From Streptomyces malaysiensis subsp. samsunensis (GTDB lineage: Bacteria; Actinomycetota; Actinomycetes; Streptomycetales; Streptomycetaceae), in NCBI RefSeq assembly GCF_024519315.1, contig NZ_JANIIC010000061.1, positions 1 through 64,000 of the forward strand: 64,000 bases of DNA. Direction: 5' to 3'. How positions within the stretch are numbered: the stretch's first letter is position 1; every line of letters begins with the position of its first letter. The notes under the pieces are model-generated. The model was not told the origin of the DNA, did not search any database, and worked only from the letters and a program-made list of their open reading frames with translations. The position numbers and the translations under genes were made by a program. Positions 1 to 7,664 of this stretch are shown piece after piece.

Positions 1-164
1 GATCCGAATTCCGTTTCCGGTGGCCGTTGGAGGGGCCTTGCCTTTCGGCTTCACCGACTTTATCAGAATTTCTCCGAGTCGATTTCCACCCCCGCCGGTG
101 GGCTCCTCCGGAGACCGTTGAGTGCTCCGGGTTCCCCCTCTGGCGGAGCCGTAAACGTACTGGA
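1..164. other. Left window edge, no gene recognised
   Basis: No reading frame here has a recognisable product. A long plus-strand open frame running from here to about 2060 is the shadow of RNase J. The stretch lies beyond the RNase J terminator and probably belongs to the intergenic region of a gene outside the window. Confidence 0.5.
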
Positions 165-198
165 GCGGGGCTCCTCGATGCAAATCGAGGAGCCCCGC
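165..198 (-). terminator. Rho-independent-type hairpin after RNase J
   Basis: A perfect 15-bp stem (165-179 with 184-198) closes on a 4-base loop, GCAA on the plus strand. It lies 48 bp beyond the RNase J stop. There is no U-run, which is usual for Streptomyces terminators. Confidence 0.75.
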
Positions 199-245
199 CG
201 GGTGTTCCGCGCCGGTGTGGTGCTGAGGCAGCGTCAGGAGCGACG

Positions 246-1931
246 TCAGACCTCGACGACCACGGGAAGGATCATCGGGCGCCGGCGGTATCTGTCGGAG
301 ACCCACTTGCCGATCGCGCGGCGCGCCAGCTGCTGGAGCTGGTGCGGGTCCACGACCCCGTCGGAGGCCGACTTGGCCATGGCGTCCTCGATCTTCGGGA
401 TGACCGCGGAGAAGGCGGCGTCCTCGATCCCGGAGCCCCTCGCCTGGATATGTGGACCGCCCACGATCTTGCCGGTCGTGCTGTCCACGACCACGAAGAT
501 CGAGATGATGCCCTCCTCGCCGAGGATGCGGCGGTCCTTGAGCGAGGTCTCCGTGACATCGCCGACCGAGAGGCCGTCCACGTACACGTATCCCGCCTGC
601 ACCTTGCCGACGATCTTGGCGATGCCGTCGACCAGGTCGACCACGACACCGTCCTCGGCGATGACGCAACGGTTCTTCGGAACCCCGGTCAGCGCGCCCA
701 GCTCCGCGTTGGCGCGCAGATGTCGCCATTCGCCGTGCACCGGCATCAGGTTCTTCGGCTTGCAGATGTTGTAGAAGTACAGCAGCTCACCGGCCGAGGC
801 GTGGCCGGAGACATGGACCTTGGCGTTGCCCTTGTGGACGACCGTGGCGCCCCATCGCGTCAGTCCGTTGATGACCCGGTAGACCGCGTTCTCATTGCCG
901 GGGATCAGCGACGACGCCAGGATCACCGTGTCGCCCTGGACGATCCGGATCTGGTGGTCGCGGTTGGCCATCCGGGACAGCGCGGCCATCGGCTCGCCCT
1001 GGGAGCCCGTGCAGACCAGCACCACCTCGTCGTCCGGAAGGTCGTCGAGGGTCTTCACATCGACCACGAGACCGGCCGGCACCCGCAGATAGCCGAGGTC
1101 ACGTGCGATGCCCATGTTGCGGACCATCGAGCGGCCGACGAAGGCCACCTTGCGCCCGTACTCATGCGCCGCGTCGAGGATCTGCTGGATGCGGTGCACA
1201 TGGCTGGCGAAGCTGGCGACGATGATGCGCTTCTGCGCGTTACCGAAGACCTGGCGCAGCACGCCAGAGATATCGCGCTCGGGCGGTACGAACCCGGGGA
1301 CCTCGGCGTTGGTGGAGTCCACCAACAGCAGATCGATGCCCTCCTCGCCCAGCTTGGCGAAGGCGGGCAGATCCGTGAGCCGGCCGTCCAGCGGCAGCTG
1401 GTCCATCTTGAAGTCGCCGGTGTGCACGGCCATACCGGCCGGGGTGCGGATGGCGACCGCGAGGGCGTCCGGGATGGAGTGGTTGACCGCCACGAACTCG
1501 CACTCGAAGGGGCCGATCCGCTCGCGGTGCCCCTCCTCGACCTCGAGGGTGTACGGCCGGATCCGGTGCTCCTGGAGCTTCGCCTCGATCAGGGCGAGGG
1601 TCAGCTTGGAGCCGATCAGCGGGATGTCGGGCTTTTCTCGCAGCAGGAAGGGAACGCCGCCGATATGGTCCTCGTGCCCGTGGGTGAGGACGATGCCGTC
1701 GATGTCGTCGAGACGGTCCCGGATGGATGTGAAGTCCGGCAGGATCAGGTCGACTCCGGGCTGCTCCTCCTCGGGGAAGAGCACCCCGCAGTCGACGATC
1801 AGCAGCCGGCCACCGTATTCGAAGACCGTCATGTTCCGGCCGATCTCACCGAGGCCGCCGAGCGGGGTGATGCGCAGACCGCCTTCGGGAAGCCTCGGCG
1901 GAGGGCCGAGCTCAGGATGCGGATGACTCAA
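246..1931 (-). CDS. rnj: Ribonuclease J (5'-3' exo/endoribonuclease, beta-CASP metallo-beta-lactamase)
   Basis: 561 residues, the usual Streptomyces RNase J length. It degrades and matures mRNA and rRNA in the cytoplasm. The metallo-beta-lactamase core carries the zinc-binding HGHEDHIGG motif (about residues 84-92), followed by the beta-CASP domain and a C-terminal domain. I chose the TTG at 1931 because the product then begins SHPHPEL like known Streptomyces homologues, and GAGGAG lies about 7 bases upstream. An in-frame ATG at 1997 would add 22 unconserved residues. dapA lies 125 bp upstream on the same strand, so the two may be co-transcribed. The ends and product are secure; the non-ATG start is inferred from homologue length and the ribosome-binding site. 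Confidence 0.95.
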   Translation of the reverse strand: MSHPHPELGPPPRLPEGGLRITPLGGLGEIGRNMTVFEYGGRLLIVDCGVLFPEEEQPGVDLILPDFTSIRDRLDDIDGIVLTHGHEDHIGGVPFLLREKPDIPLIGSKLTLALIEAKLQEHRIRPYTLEVEEGHRERIGPFECEFVAVNHSIPDALAVAIRTPAGMAVHTGDFKMDQLPLDGRLTDLPAFAKLGEEGIDLLLVDSTNAEVPGFVPPERDISGVLRQVFGNAQKRIIVASFASHVHRIQQILDAAHEYGRKVAFVGRSMVRNMGIARDLGYLRVPAGLVVDVKTLDDLPDDEVVLVCTGSQGEPMAALSRMANRDHQIRIVQGDTVILASSLIPGNENAVYRVINGLTRWGATVVHKGNAKVHVSGHASAGELLYFYNICKPKNLMPVHGEWRHLRANAELGALTGVPKNRCVIAEDGVVVDLVDGIAKIVGKVQAGYVYVDGLSVGDVTETSLKDRRILGEEGIISIFVVVDSTTGKIVGGPHIQARGSGIEDAAFSAVIPKIEDAMAKSASDGVVDPHQLQQLARRAIGKWVSDRYRRRPMILPVVVEV

Positions 1932-2056
1932 AAGACTCTCCTCACCACGCACGCCACATGCCCCCTGGGGCACATGGCGCGTGTGACATTCGTGCACTTG
2001 CTGATGTGTCTGTATGCAGTTGTGAAGTATGAAGGTGCGAGCAATCGCCTCTTTGC

Positions 2057-2956
2057 TTAGAGCTGTACCCCGCCCGCGGCGAGATCGCGCTTGAGCTGTT
2101 CCGTTTCCTCGGCGGTCAGCTCGACCAACGGCAGGCGCAGCGGCCCCGCGGGCTGGCCCTGAAGGGCGAGCGCGGCCTTGGTCGTGATCACTCCCTGGGT
2201 GCGGAACATACCGGTGAAGACCGGCAGCAGCTTCTGGTGGATCTCCGTTGCCTTCGCGACGTCGCCCGCGAGATGGGCCTCGAGCATCGCCCGGAGCTCG
2301 GGGCTGACCAGATGGCCGACCACGGAGACGAAGCCGACCGCGCCGACCGACAGCAGCGGCAGGTTCAGCATGTCGTCGCCGGAGTACCAGGCGAGGCGGG
2401 AGCGGGCGATGGCCCAGCTGGCGCGTCCGAGGTCGCCCTTGGCGTCCTTGTTGGCCACGATGCGCGGGTGCTCGGCGAGCCGGACGATGGTCTCGGTGCC
2501 GATCGGGACACCGCTGCGGCCCGGGATGTCGTAGAGCATGACCGGCAGCTCGGTGGCATCGGCGATCGCGGTGAAGTGCCGGAGGAGCCCTTCCTGCGGA
2601 GGCTTGCTGTAGTACGGCGTGACGGCCAGCAGCCCGTGGGCACCGGCCTGCTCGGCCGCGCGGGCGAGCTCGACGCTGTGCCGGGTGTCATTGGTACCGG
2701 CTCCGGCCACGACGTGGGCGCGGTCGCCGACCGCTTCCACCACGGCGCGTACGAGCTGGGCTTTCTCCGCATCGCTGGTGGTCGGGGACTCGCCGGTGGT
2801 GCCGTTGACGATCAGGCCGTCATTGCCGGCGTCCACCAGATGGGCGGCGAGTCGCTGGGCGCCGTCGAGGTCGAGCGCGCCGCCAGTGGTGAATGGCGTG
2901 ACCATGGCGGTCAGCACCCGCCCGAAAGGGGTCTGCGATGTGGATGTCGGTGCCAT
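2057..2956 (-). CDS. dapA: 4-hydroxy-tetrahydrodipicolinate synthase
   Basis: 299 residues. It condenses pyruvate with aspartate semialdehyde, the first committed step of the diaminopimelate/lysine pathway. Visible motifs are NGTTGESPT (substrate binding), MLYDIPGRSG with the conserved tyrosine, and a lysine in VANKDAKGD at the Schiff-base position. The ATG at 2956 (MAPTSTSQ) gives the standard length; the open frame extends 26 codons further but that part looks non-coding. RNase J follows on the same strand. dapB, another enzyme of the pathway, lies about 2.5 kb away on the same strand, in the conserved Streptomyces arrangement. Confidence 0.96.
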   Translation of the reverse strand: MAPTSTSQTPFGRVLTAMVTPFTTGGALDLDGAQRLAAHLVDAGNDGLIVNGTTGESPTTSDAEKAQLVRAVVEAVGDRAHVVAGAGTNDTRHSVELARAAEQAGAHGLLAVTPYYSKPPQEGLLRHFTAIADATELPVMLYDIPGRSGVPIGTETIVRLAEHPRIVANKDAKGDLGRASWAIARSRLAWYSGDDMLNLPLLSVGAVGFVSVVGHLVSPELRAMLEAHLAGDVAKATEIHQKLLPVFTGMFRTQGVITTKAALALQGQPAGPLRLPLVELTAEETEQLKRDLAAGGVQL

Positions 2957-3026
2957 GGGCTCCACGCTACTCGTAGCGCGACCTACGGCGCTCGCTCGGG
3001 GCGGCGGACGGAGCGAAGAGATGGGA

Positions 3027-3064
3027 CCCGGCACTGCCTGCTCGGGGGTTCAAGCAGTGCCGGG
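3027..3064 (-). terminator. Hairpin between thyX and dapA
   Basis: An 11-bp perfect stem (3027-3037 with 3054-3064) with a 16-base loop, about 90 bp past the thyX stop and 70 bp before the dapA start. It most likely terminates thyX. A role as a dapA leader structure is possible but nothing else supports it. Confidence 0.6.
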
Positions 3065-3154
3065 CCCGTTTGTTCAGCCTAGATGAACTTCTCGAAACGC
3101 CGCAATACGGACACTTCACCCGGTGATCCGTCCGGGGAGCGGGCCCCGCCCGGG

Positions 3155-3895
3155 CTACGGGGCCACTCGGCCGTTGGCGTTGAAGGCGGCGTGGGTGAGC
3201 GGCATCAGCCCGGCCCAGTGCGCCTCCATCTTCTCGCCGACCATCTCGATCTCCCGCTGCGGGAACGACGGCACCGCGGCCTGCTCATGCTGGGTGCGCA
3301 GCCCCAGGAAGTGCATCAGCGAGCGGGCGTTGCAGGTCGCGTACATCGACGAGAACAGGCCGACCGGGAGCACCGAGCGGGCCACCTCGCGGGCCACACC
3401 GGCGGCCAGCATCTCCTGGTACGCCTCGTACGCATGGCGGTACGCGTCCTCCATGACCCGGCCGGTCAGCTCGTGCTGCGCCGCGGTGCCCTCGACGAAC
3501 TCGTACTTTCCCGGGCGGCCCTGCTGGATCAGCTTGCGCGCCTCCCCCGGCACGTAGAACACGGGCTCCAGGCGGCGGTAGCGGCCGGACTCCTCGTTGT
3601 AAGACCAGCCCACGCGGTGCCGCATGAACTCGCGGAAGACGAAGATGGGGGCGCTGATGAAGAAGGTCATCGAGTTGTGCTCGAAGGGGCTGCCGTGGCG
3701 GTCCCGCATCAGGAAGTTGATCAGCCCCTTGGAGCGCTCGGGGTCCTTGGTGATCTCTTCGAGGGACTGCTCGCCCGCGGTGGACACCCGCGCGGCCCAC
3801 AGCACATCGGAGTCGGCAGCGCTGTGCTTGACCAACTCGACCGTCACATCGCTGCGGAAACTGGCCTTCTCGGTCTCGGCGGGGATCTCGGTCAC
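3155..3895 (-). CDS. thyX: Flavin-dependent thymidylate synthase ThyX
   Basis: 246 residues. It makes dTMP from dUMP using methylene-tetrahydrofolate and FAD/NADPH. The ThyX signature is visible as RHRVGWSYNEESGRY (family pattern RHR..S.N..S.R). GTG at 3895 is the start, with AAGGA about 10 bases upstream. It lies between dapA and two small plus-strand membrane-protein genes, which is the normal Streptomyces neighbourhood. Length and motif spacing are normal and nothing is odd. Confidence 0.96.
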   Translation of the reverse strand: MTEIPAETEKASFRSDVTVELVKHSAADSDVLWAARVSTAGEQSLEEITKDPERSKGLINFLMRDRHGSPFEHNSMTFFISAPIFVFREFMRHRVGWSYNEESGRYRRLEPVFYVPGEARKLIQQGRPGKYEFVEGTAAQHELTGRVMEDAYRHAYEAYQEMLAAGVAREVARSVLPVGLFSSMYATCNARSLMHFLGLRTQHEQAAVPSFPQREIEMVGEKMEAHWAGLMPLTHAAFNANGRVAP

Positions 3896-4074
3896 CGGCA
3901 GGGTCCTTCCATGGTGCGTCGCTCTGGGCGGCGCCCAGCTTACGGGCCACCACCGACAGTCCCGCTCAGCCGAAATTTTTCACCGAAGTCGTCGGATCCG
4001 GGCACCCAATCGGTCGTTCACACGTCCTACACATTGAAGTACTCACGTTCGAGGTTCCAAGGAGAGCCCGCCAC

Positions 4075-4317
4075 ATGTCCCGCCGGCGAGAGCCCGTGCC
4101 GTTCGCCTTCGTCGCCGAAGCCGACCGTTTCCGCAGCAATGTCACCCCACCGCCCCGCCCCCGCGCCACACCGTCCCAGATCGCCGGGCGGACCCTGATC
4201 GGGCTCACGATCATCGCGGGGTTCATCGGCTCACTGATGTTCGGGATGCCCGCACTCGACAGCCAGTCGCACCCCACCCAGCAGATCCAGCAGCCCGAGG
4301 CGTCCGACGGACGCTGA
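4075..4317 (+). CDS. Small single-pass membrane protein, function unknown
   Basis: 80 residues, not matched to any named family. A charged N-terminus (MSRRREPVPFAF) and a Pro/Arg-rich stretch precede one hydrophobic helix at about residues 38-58. A short polar Gln/Ser tail follows, so it is probably a single-span inner-membrane protein with most of its length inside. It is divergent from thyX and co-directional with the next gene 65 bp downstream. AAGGAGAG lies about 8 bases before the ATG. Strong ribosome-binding site and Streptomyces-like codon use support it as a real gene. Confidence 0.75.
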   Translation: MSRRREPVPFAFVAEADRFRSNVTPPPRPRATPSQIAGRTLIGLTIIAGFIGSLMFGMPALDSQSHPTQQIQQPEASDGR

Positions 4318-4382
4318 CCGGCGCTGGGATAGCCTCACCCAGCACAGGCCCATCCGGACATGTGTGTGAGTGAGGACCTTCC

Positions 4383-4934
4383 GTGCCCCTGCCCTTCCTG
4401 ACCGCCGACCGCGCCCATGACGACGACGCGGCGGCCGGAGCGGACCCGCTCGGCTACGAAGACCAGGACCGCTGGCGCCGTCCCTACCGACCGGGTCCCT
4501 GGAGGGTCGGGGGCGCCGCTCTTCTGCTGCTGCTCGCCTCGTACGTCCTGTTCTCCGCCATGATCATCGCGATGGCGGGATCGCTGCCCGCGGCGGGCGT
4601 CTGCGGCGCCATCGGGGCGCTGATGATCGTGACCGCCGTAAGGCTGGTGCGCAGCGGCGTCGAGGTGAGCCCTCAGGGGCTGCGCCGGATCGGCCTGCTG
4701 CGCAGCACCACCGTGCGGTGGCGGGACATCGCCGCGATACGCACGACCCAGCAGCCGGTCCGCTGGCTGGGCCTGCCGCGCACCGTCCAGGGGCAGGCGG
4801 TGCTGCTCCAGCGGGTGCGCGGCGGTGCCTCGGACACGCTGTTCACCAGCCATGACGCCGACTTCCTGGGCCAGGCGGAGAGCTTCGAGAGGGCCGCCGA
4901 CGCGATCGAGGGCTGGGCCGCCACTCACCACTGA
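4383..4934 (+). CDS. PH-domain-type membrane protein
   Basis: 183 residues from a GTG start. A polar N-terminus is followed by two hydrophobic helices (about 43-64 and 68-88). After them comes a compact beta-rich domain (VEVSPQGLRRIGLL ... VRWRDIAAIRT) of the type found in small actinobacterial membrane proteins with a bacterial PH-like domain. The family assignment is from pattern only. It probably forms an operon with the upstream 80-residue membrane protein. It converges with the TPR-like membrane protein gene 42 bp downstream. Substrate or partner is unknown. Confidence 0.75.
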   Translation: MPLPFLTADRAHDDDAAAGADPLGYEDQDRWRRPYRPGPWRVGGAALLLLLASYVLFSAMIIAMAGSLPAAGVCGAIGALMIVTAVRLVRSGVEVSPQGLRRIGLLRSTTVRWRDIAAIRTTQQPVRWLGLPRTVQGQAVLLQRVRGGASDTLFTSHDADFLGQAESFERAADAIEGWAATHH

Positions 4935-4976
4935 GCCGGACCGCCCCGGGCGGCCCGGAGGTCGGGCCACCAAGGC

Positions 4977-5438
4977 TCAGCCCCCGGCCGCCCGCACCGC
5001 CTTGCCGTCGTGCAGGGCGATGGCGCGCTGCATCGCCTTACGGGCGCGTGCGGTGTCCCGGGCGTCGTGGTACGCCACGGCGAGCCGGAACCAGGACCGC
5101 CAGTCGTCCGGCGACCGCTCCGTCTCGGCCCGGCGCTTGGCGAAGACCGCGTCCGCCGAGTCCCGGTCGATCCGCCCGCCCGGCGTCCGCACCAGCTCGT
5201 CGACCGGGAGGCCGCCCTCCGCCTCCAGCTCCCGGGCCAGCCGGTCCGCGCTCCGTGCGAACTGCGTGGTCTGCCACAGGAACCAGGCGCCGATGAGGGG
5301 CATCACCAGCACCGCCACACCGAAGGCGACGGTGACCGGGGTGCCCTCCCGGATCAGCAGCACCCCGCGGTCGCCGACCAGGACGAAGTAGACGACCAGG
5401 ACGGCCGCGAGAACGAAATACGTGATCTTTGCGCGCAC
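4977..5438 (-). CDS. Small membrane protein with TPR-like C-terminus
   Basis: 153 residues from a GTG start. Two hydrophobic helices (about 5-22 and 34-55) are followed by a helical region. Its last 50 residues (WRSWFRLAVAYHDARDTARARKAMQRAIAL) read as one or two TPR-like hairpins, suggesting a membrane-anchored protein-protein interaction module. It begins 10 bp after the dapB stop on the same strand, so it is likely the last gene of the rpsO-pnp-M16-dapB run. Function is not known; the TPR call is by pattern. Confidence 0.75.
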   Translation of the reverse strand: MRAKITYFVLAAVLVVYFVLVGDRGVLLIREGTPVTVAFGVAVLVMPLIGAWFLWQTTQFARSADRLARELEAEGGLPVDELVRTPGGRIDRDSADAVFAKRRAETERSPDDWRSWFRLAVAYHDARDTARARKAMQRAIALHDGKAVRAAGG

Positions 5439-5448
5439 CGCTGTGCCC

Positions 5449-6201
5449 TCAGTCCAGATCGAGGAAGTGTTCCAGGCCGAAGGTCAGGCCGGGGGTGGTC
5501 ACCACGCGGCGGACGCCGAGCAGGATGCCGGGCATGAAGCTGCTGTGGTGGGTGGAGTCATGGCGGATGGTGAGGGTCTCGCCCTCACCGCCCAGCAGCA
5601 CCTCCTGATGCGCCAGGAGCCCGCGCAGCCGCACCGAGTGCACCGGCACCCCGTCCACGTCCGCGCCCCGCGCACCGTCGAGCGCCGTGGTCGTGGCGTC
5701 CGGCTGCGGGGCGCGGCCGGCCTCCCGCCGGGCCTCGGCGATCAGCTGCGCGGTGCGCGCGGCCGTACCGGAGGGCGCATCCACCTTGTTGGGGTGGTGC
5801 AACTCGATGACCTCGACCGATTCGAAGAACCGGGCGGCCTGGCGGGCGAATCGCATGGTCAGCACGGCGCCGATGGAGAAGTTCGGCGCGATGAGCACAC
5901 CGGTGCGCGGTGAGGCGTCGAGCCAGCCGCGCAGCCGCGCCAGGCGCTCGTCCGTCCAGCCGGTGGTGCCGACGACGCCATGGATGCCATGGCGGACGCA
6001 GAACTCGAGGTTGTCCATCACCGAGGCCGGTTCGGTCAGCTCGACCGCCACCTCGGCGCCCGCCTCGACCAGGGTCTCCAGTGTGTCGCCCCGCCCCAGC
6101 GCGGCGACCAGCTCCAGGTCCTCGGCGCCCTCCACGGCTCGTACGGCCTCGGAGCCGATCCGGCCCTTGGCACCGAGGACGGCCACACGCAGCTTGCTCA
6201 T
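5449..6201 (-). CDS. dapB: 4-hydroxy-tetrahydrodipicolinate reductase
   Basis: 250 residues, the family length. It reduces hydroxy-tetrahydrodipicolinate with NAD(P)H in lysine/diaminopimelate synthesis. The N-terminus has the Rossmann motif VAVLGAKGRIGSE. The catalytic and substrate-binding segment is ELHHPNKVDAPSGTA at about residues 144-158. I chose the ATG at 6201 (MSKLRVAV); the longer open frame upstream runs through a tandem repeat and the end of the peptidase gene. The 83-bp spacer to the M16 peptidase holds a 24-bp tandem duplication, which makes the leader unusual. Confidence 0.96.
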   Translation of the reverse strand: MSKLRVAVLGAKGRIGSEAVRAVEGAEDLELVAALGRGDTLETLVEAGAEVAVELTEPASVMDNLEFCVRHGIHGVVGTTGWTDERLARLRGWLDASPRTGVLIAPNFSIGAVLTMRFARQAARFFESVEVIELHHPNKVDAPSGTAARTAQLIAEARREAGRAPQPDATTTALDGARGADVDGVPVHSVRLRGLLAHQEVLLGGEGETLTIRHDSTHHSSFMPGILLGVRRVVTTPGLTFGLEHFLDLD

Positions 6202-6220
6202 CGACACTGTTTCCTTCGAT

Positions 6221-6268
6221 TTCTTTCGATCCGGGAGGCTGGGATTCTTTCGATCCTGGAGGCTGGGA
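6221..6268. repeat. 24-bp tandem duplication in the dapB leader
   Basis: Two adjacent 24-base units (6221-6244 and 6245-6268) differ at one position only. A shorter degenerate piece (TTCCTTCGAT) precedes them at 6211. The unit contains GGGAGGCTGGGA and CTTTCGATCC. It lies 20-67 bases upstream of the dapB start codon, in the spacer after the M16 peptidase gene. Confidence 0.85.
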
Positions 6269-6284
6269 CTGACGCACCGACGGG

Positions 6285-7664
6285 TCAGGCGACGGCCTCG
6301 TCGAGGCGGGCCGCCTGCTTGTCCTTCAGCGGGCCGATGACGGACAGCGAAGGACGCTGTCCCAGTACATCGCGCGCCACCTCGCGCACCTCGTCCGGGG
6401 TGACCGCCGCGATCCGCTCGAGCATCTCGTCCACCGACATCTGCTCGCCCCAGCACAGCTCGCTCTTGCCGATCCGGTTCATCAGCGCGCCGGTGTCCTC
6501 CAGGCCCAGCACGGTGGAGCCGGAGAGCTGGCCGACGGCGCGCCTCAGCTCCTCCTCGCTCAGGCCGTTCTCCGCGACCTGAGTGAGCTCGTCACGGCAG
6601 ATCTTGAGGACATCGTGCACCTGACTCGGGCGGCAGCCGGCGTAGACGCCGAAGAGCCCGCAGTCGGCGAAGCTGGAGGTGTAGGAGTAGACGCTGTAGG
6701 CGAGCCCGCGCTTCTCCCTGACCTCCTGGAAGAGCCGGGAGCTCATGCCGCCGCCGAGCGCGGTGTTGAGCACCCCGAGCGCCCAGCGGCGGTCGTCGGT
6801 GCGCGGGATGCCGGGCATGCCGAGGACGACATGGGCCTGCTCGGTCTTGCGGTTCAGCAGCCCGACCTTGCCGGCCGTACGGATCGCGCGGATGCCGTCG
6901 CGCGGGGCGACCGGGACCGCGTCGGTGCGGGACAGGGCGCCCGCCCTGTCGAACGCGGCGTGCACCTGGCGTACGACGTCGTCGTGGTCCACATTGCCCG
7001 CGGCGGCGACGACCAGGTGCGTCGGGTCGTAGTGCTTCCGGTAGAAGCGGGCGATCTGGTCGCGGCCCAGGGCGTTCACGGTGTCCACGGTGCCCAGGAC
7101 CGGGCGGCCGAGCGGGGTGTCGCCGAGCATGGTGTGGGCGAACAGGTCGTGCACACAGTCGCCCGGGTCGTCCTCGGTCATCGCGATCTCTTCGAGGACG
7201 ACACCGCGCTCCGCGTCCACGTCCGCCGCGTCGATCACCGAGCCGGTCAGCATGTCGCAGACGACGTCGATGGCCAGCGGCAGATCGGTGTCGAGCACCC
7301 GCGCGTAGTAGCAGGTGTACTCCTTGGCGGTGAAGGCGTTCATCTCGCCGCCGACCGCGTCGACGGCGGCGGAGATGTCCAGCGCGCTGCGCCGCCGGGT
7401 GCCCTTGAAGAGCAGGTGCTCCAGATAGTGGGTGGCACCGCCGAGCGTACGGGTCTCGTCGCGCGAGCCGACGTGCGCCCAGATGCCGAAGGTCGCCGAG
7501 CGCACGGACGGGAGGGTCTCGGTGACGACGCGCAGGCCCCCGGGGAGGGTCGTCCTGCGGACCGTGCCGATGCCGTTCTCGCCCTCGAGAAGCGTTTGGG
7601 TACGGGCGACGGCCCGCGCCTCCGAAGAGGTGCGGGCCGTCGCCACGTCGTCGCGGGACGTCAC
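6285..7664 (-). CDS. M16 family zinc metallopeptidase (insulinase/processing-peptidase type)
   Basis: 459 residues. The inverted zinc motif HYLEHLLFKGT (HxxEH) sits at about residues 82-92. A downstream glutamate in GVVLEEIAMTEDDPGD fits the third zinc ligand. The sequence then continues into the second inactive half typical of this two-domain family. The gene overlaps the pnp stop by 4 bp (ATGA at 7661-7664), so translation is probably coupled. Homologues sit beside pnp across actinobacteria; the natural substrate is not established. Start and length match the family. Confidence 0.92.
   Translation of the reverse strand: MTSRDDVATARTSSEARAVARTQTLLEGENGIGTVRRTTLPGGLRVVTETLPSVRSATFGIWAHVGSRDETRTLGGATHYLEHLLFKGTRRRSALDISAAVDAVGGEMNAFTAKEYTCYYARVLDTDLPLAIDVVCDMLTGSVIDAADVDAERGVVLEEIAMTEDDPGDCVHDLFAHTMLGDTPLGRPVLGTVDTVNALGRDQIARFYRKHYDPTHLVVAAAGNVDHDDVVRQVHAAFDRAGALSRTDAVPVAPRDGIRAIRTAGKVGLLNRKTEQAHVVLGMPGIPRTDDRRWALGVLNTALGGGMSSRLFQEVREKRGLAYSVYSYTSSFADCGLFGVYAGCRPSQVHDVLKICRDELTQVAENGLSEEELRRAVGQLSGSTVLGLEDTGALMNRIGKSELCWGEQMSVDEMLERIAAVTPDEVREVARDVLGQRPSLSVIGPLKDKQAARLDEAVA

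Noticed and set aside
27..2060. 677-codon open frame on the plus strand
   Set aside because: It lies opposite RNase J; the translation is Arg/Asp/Val-rich with no family, while the minus frame has the metallo-beta-lactamase motif.
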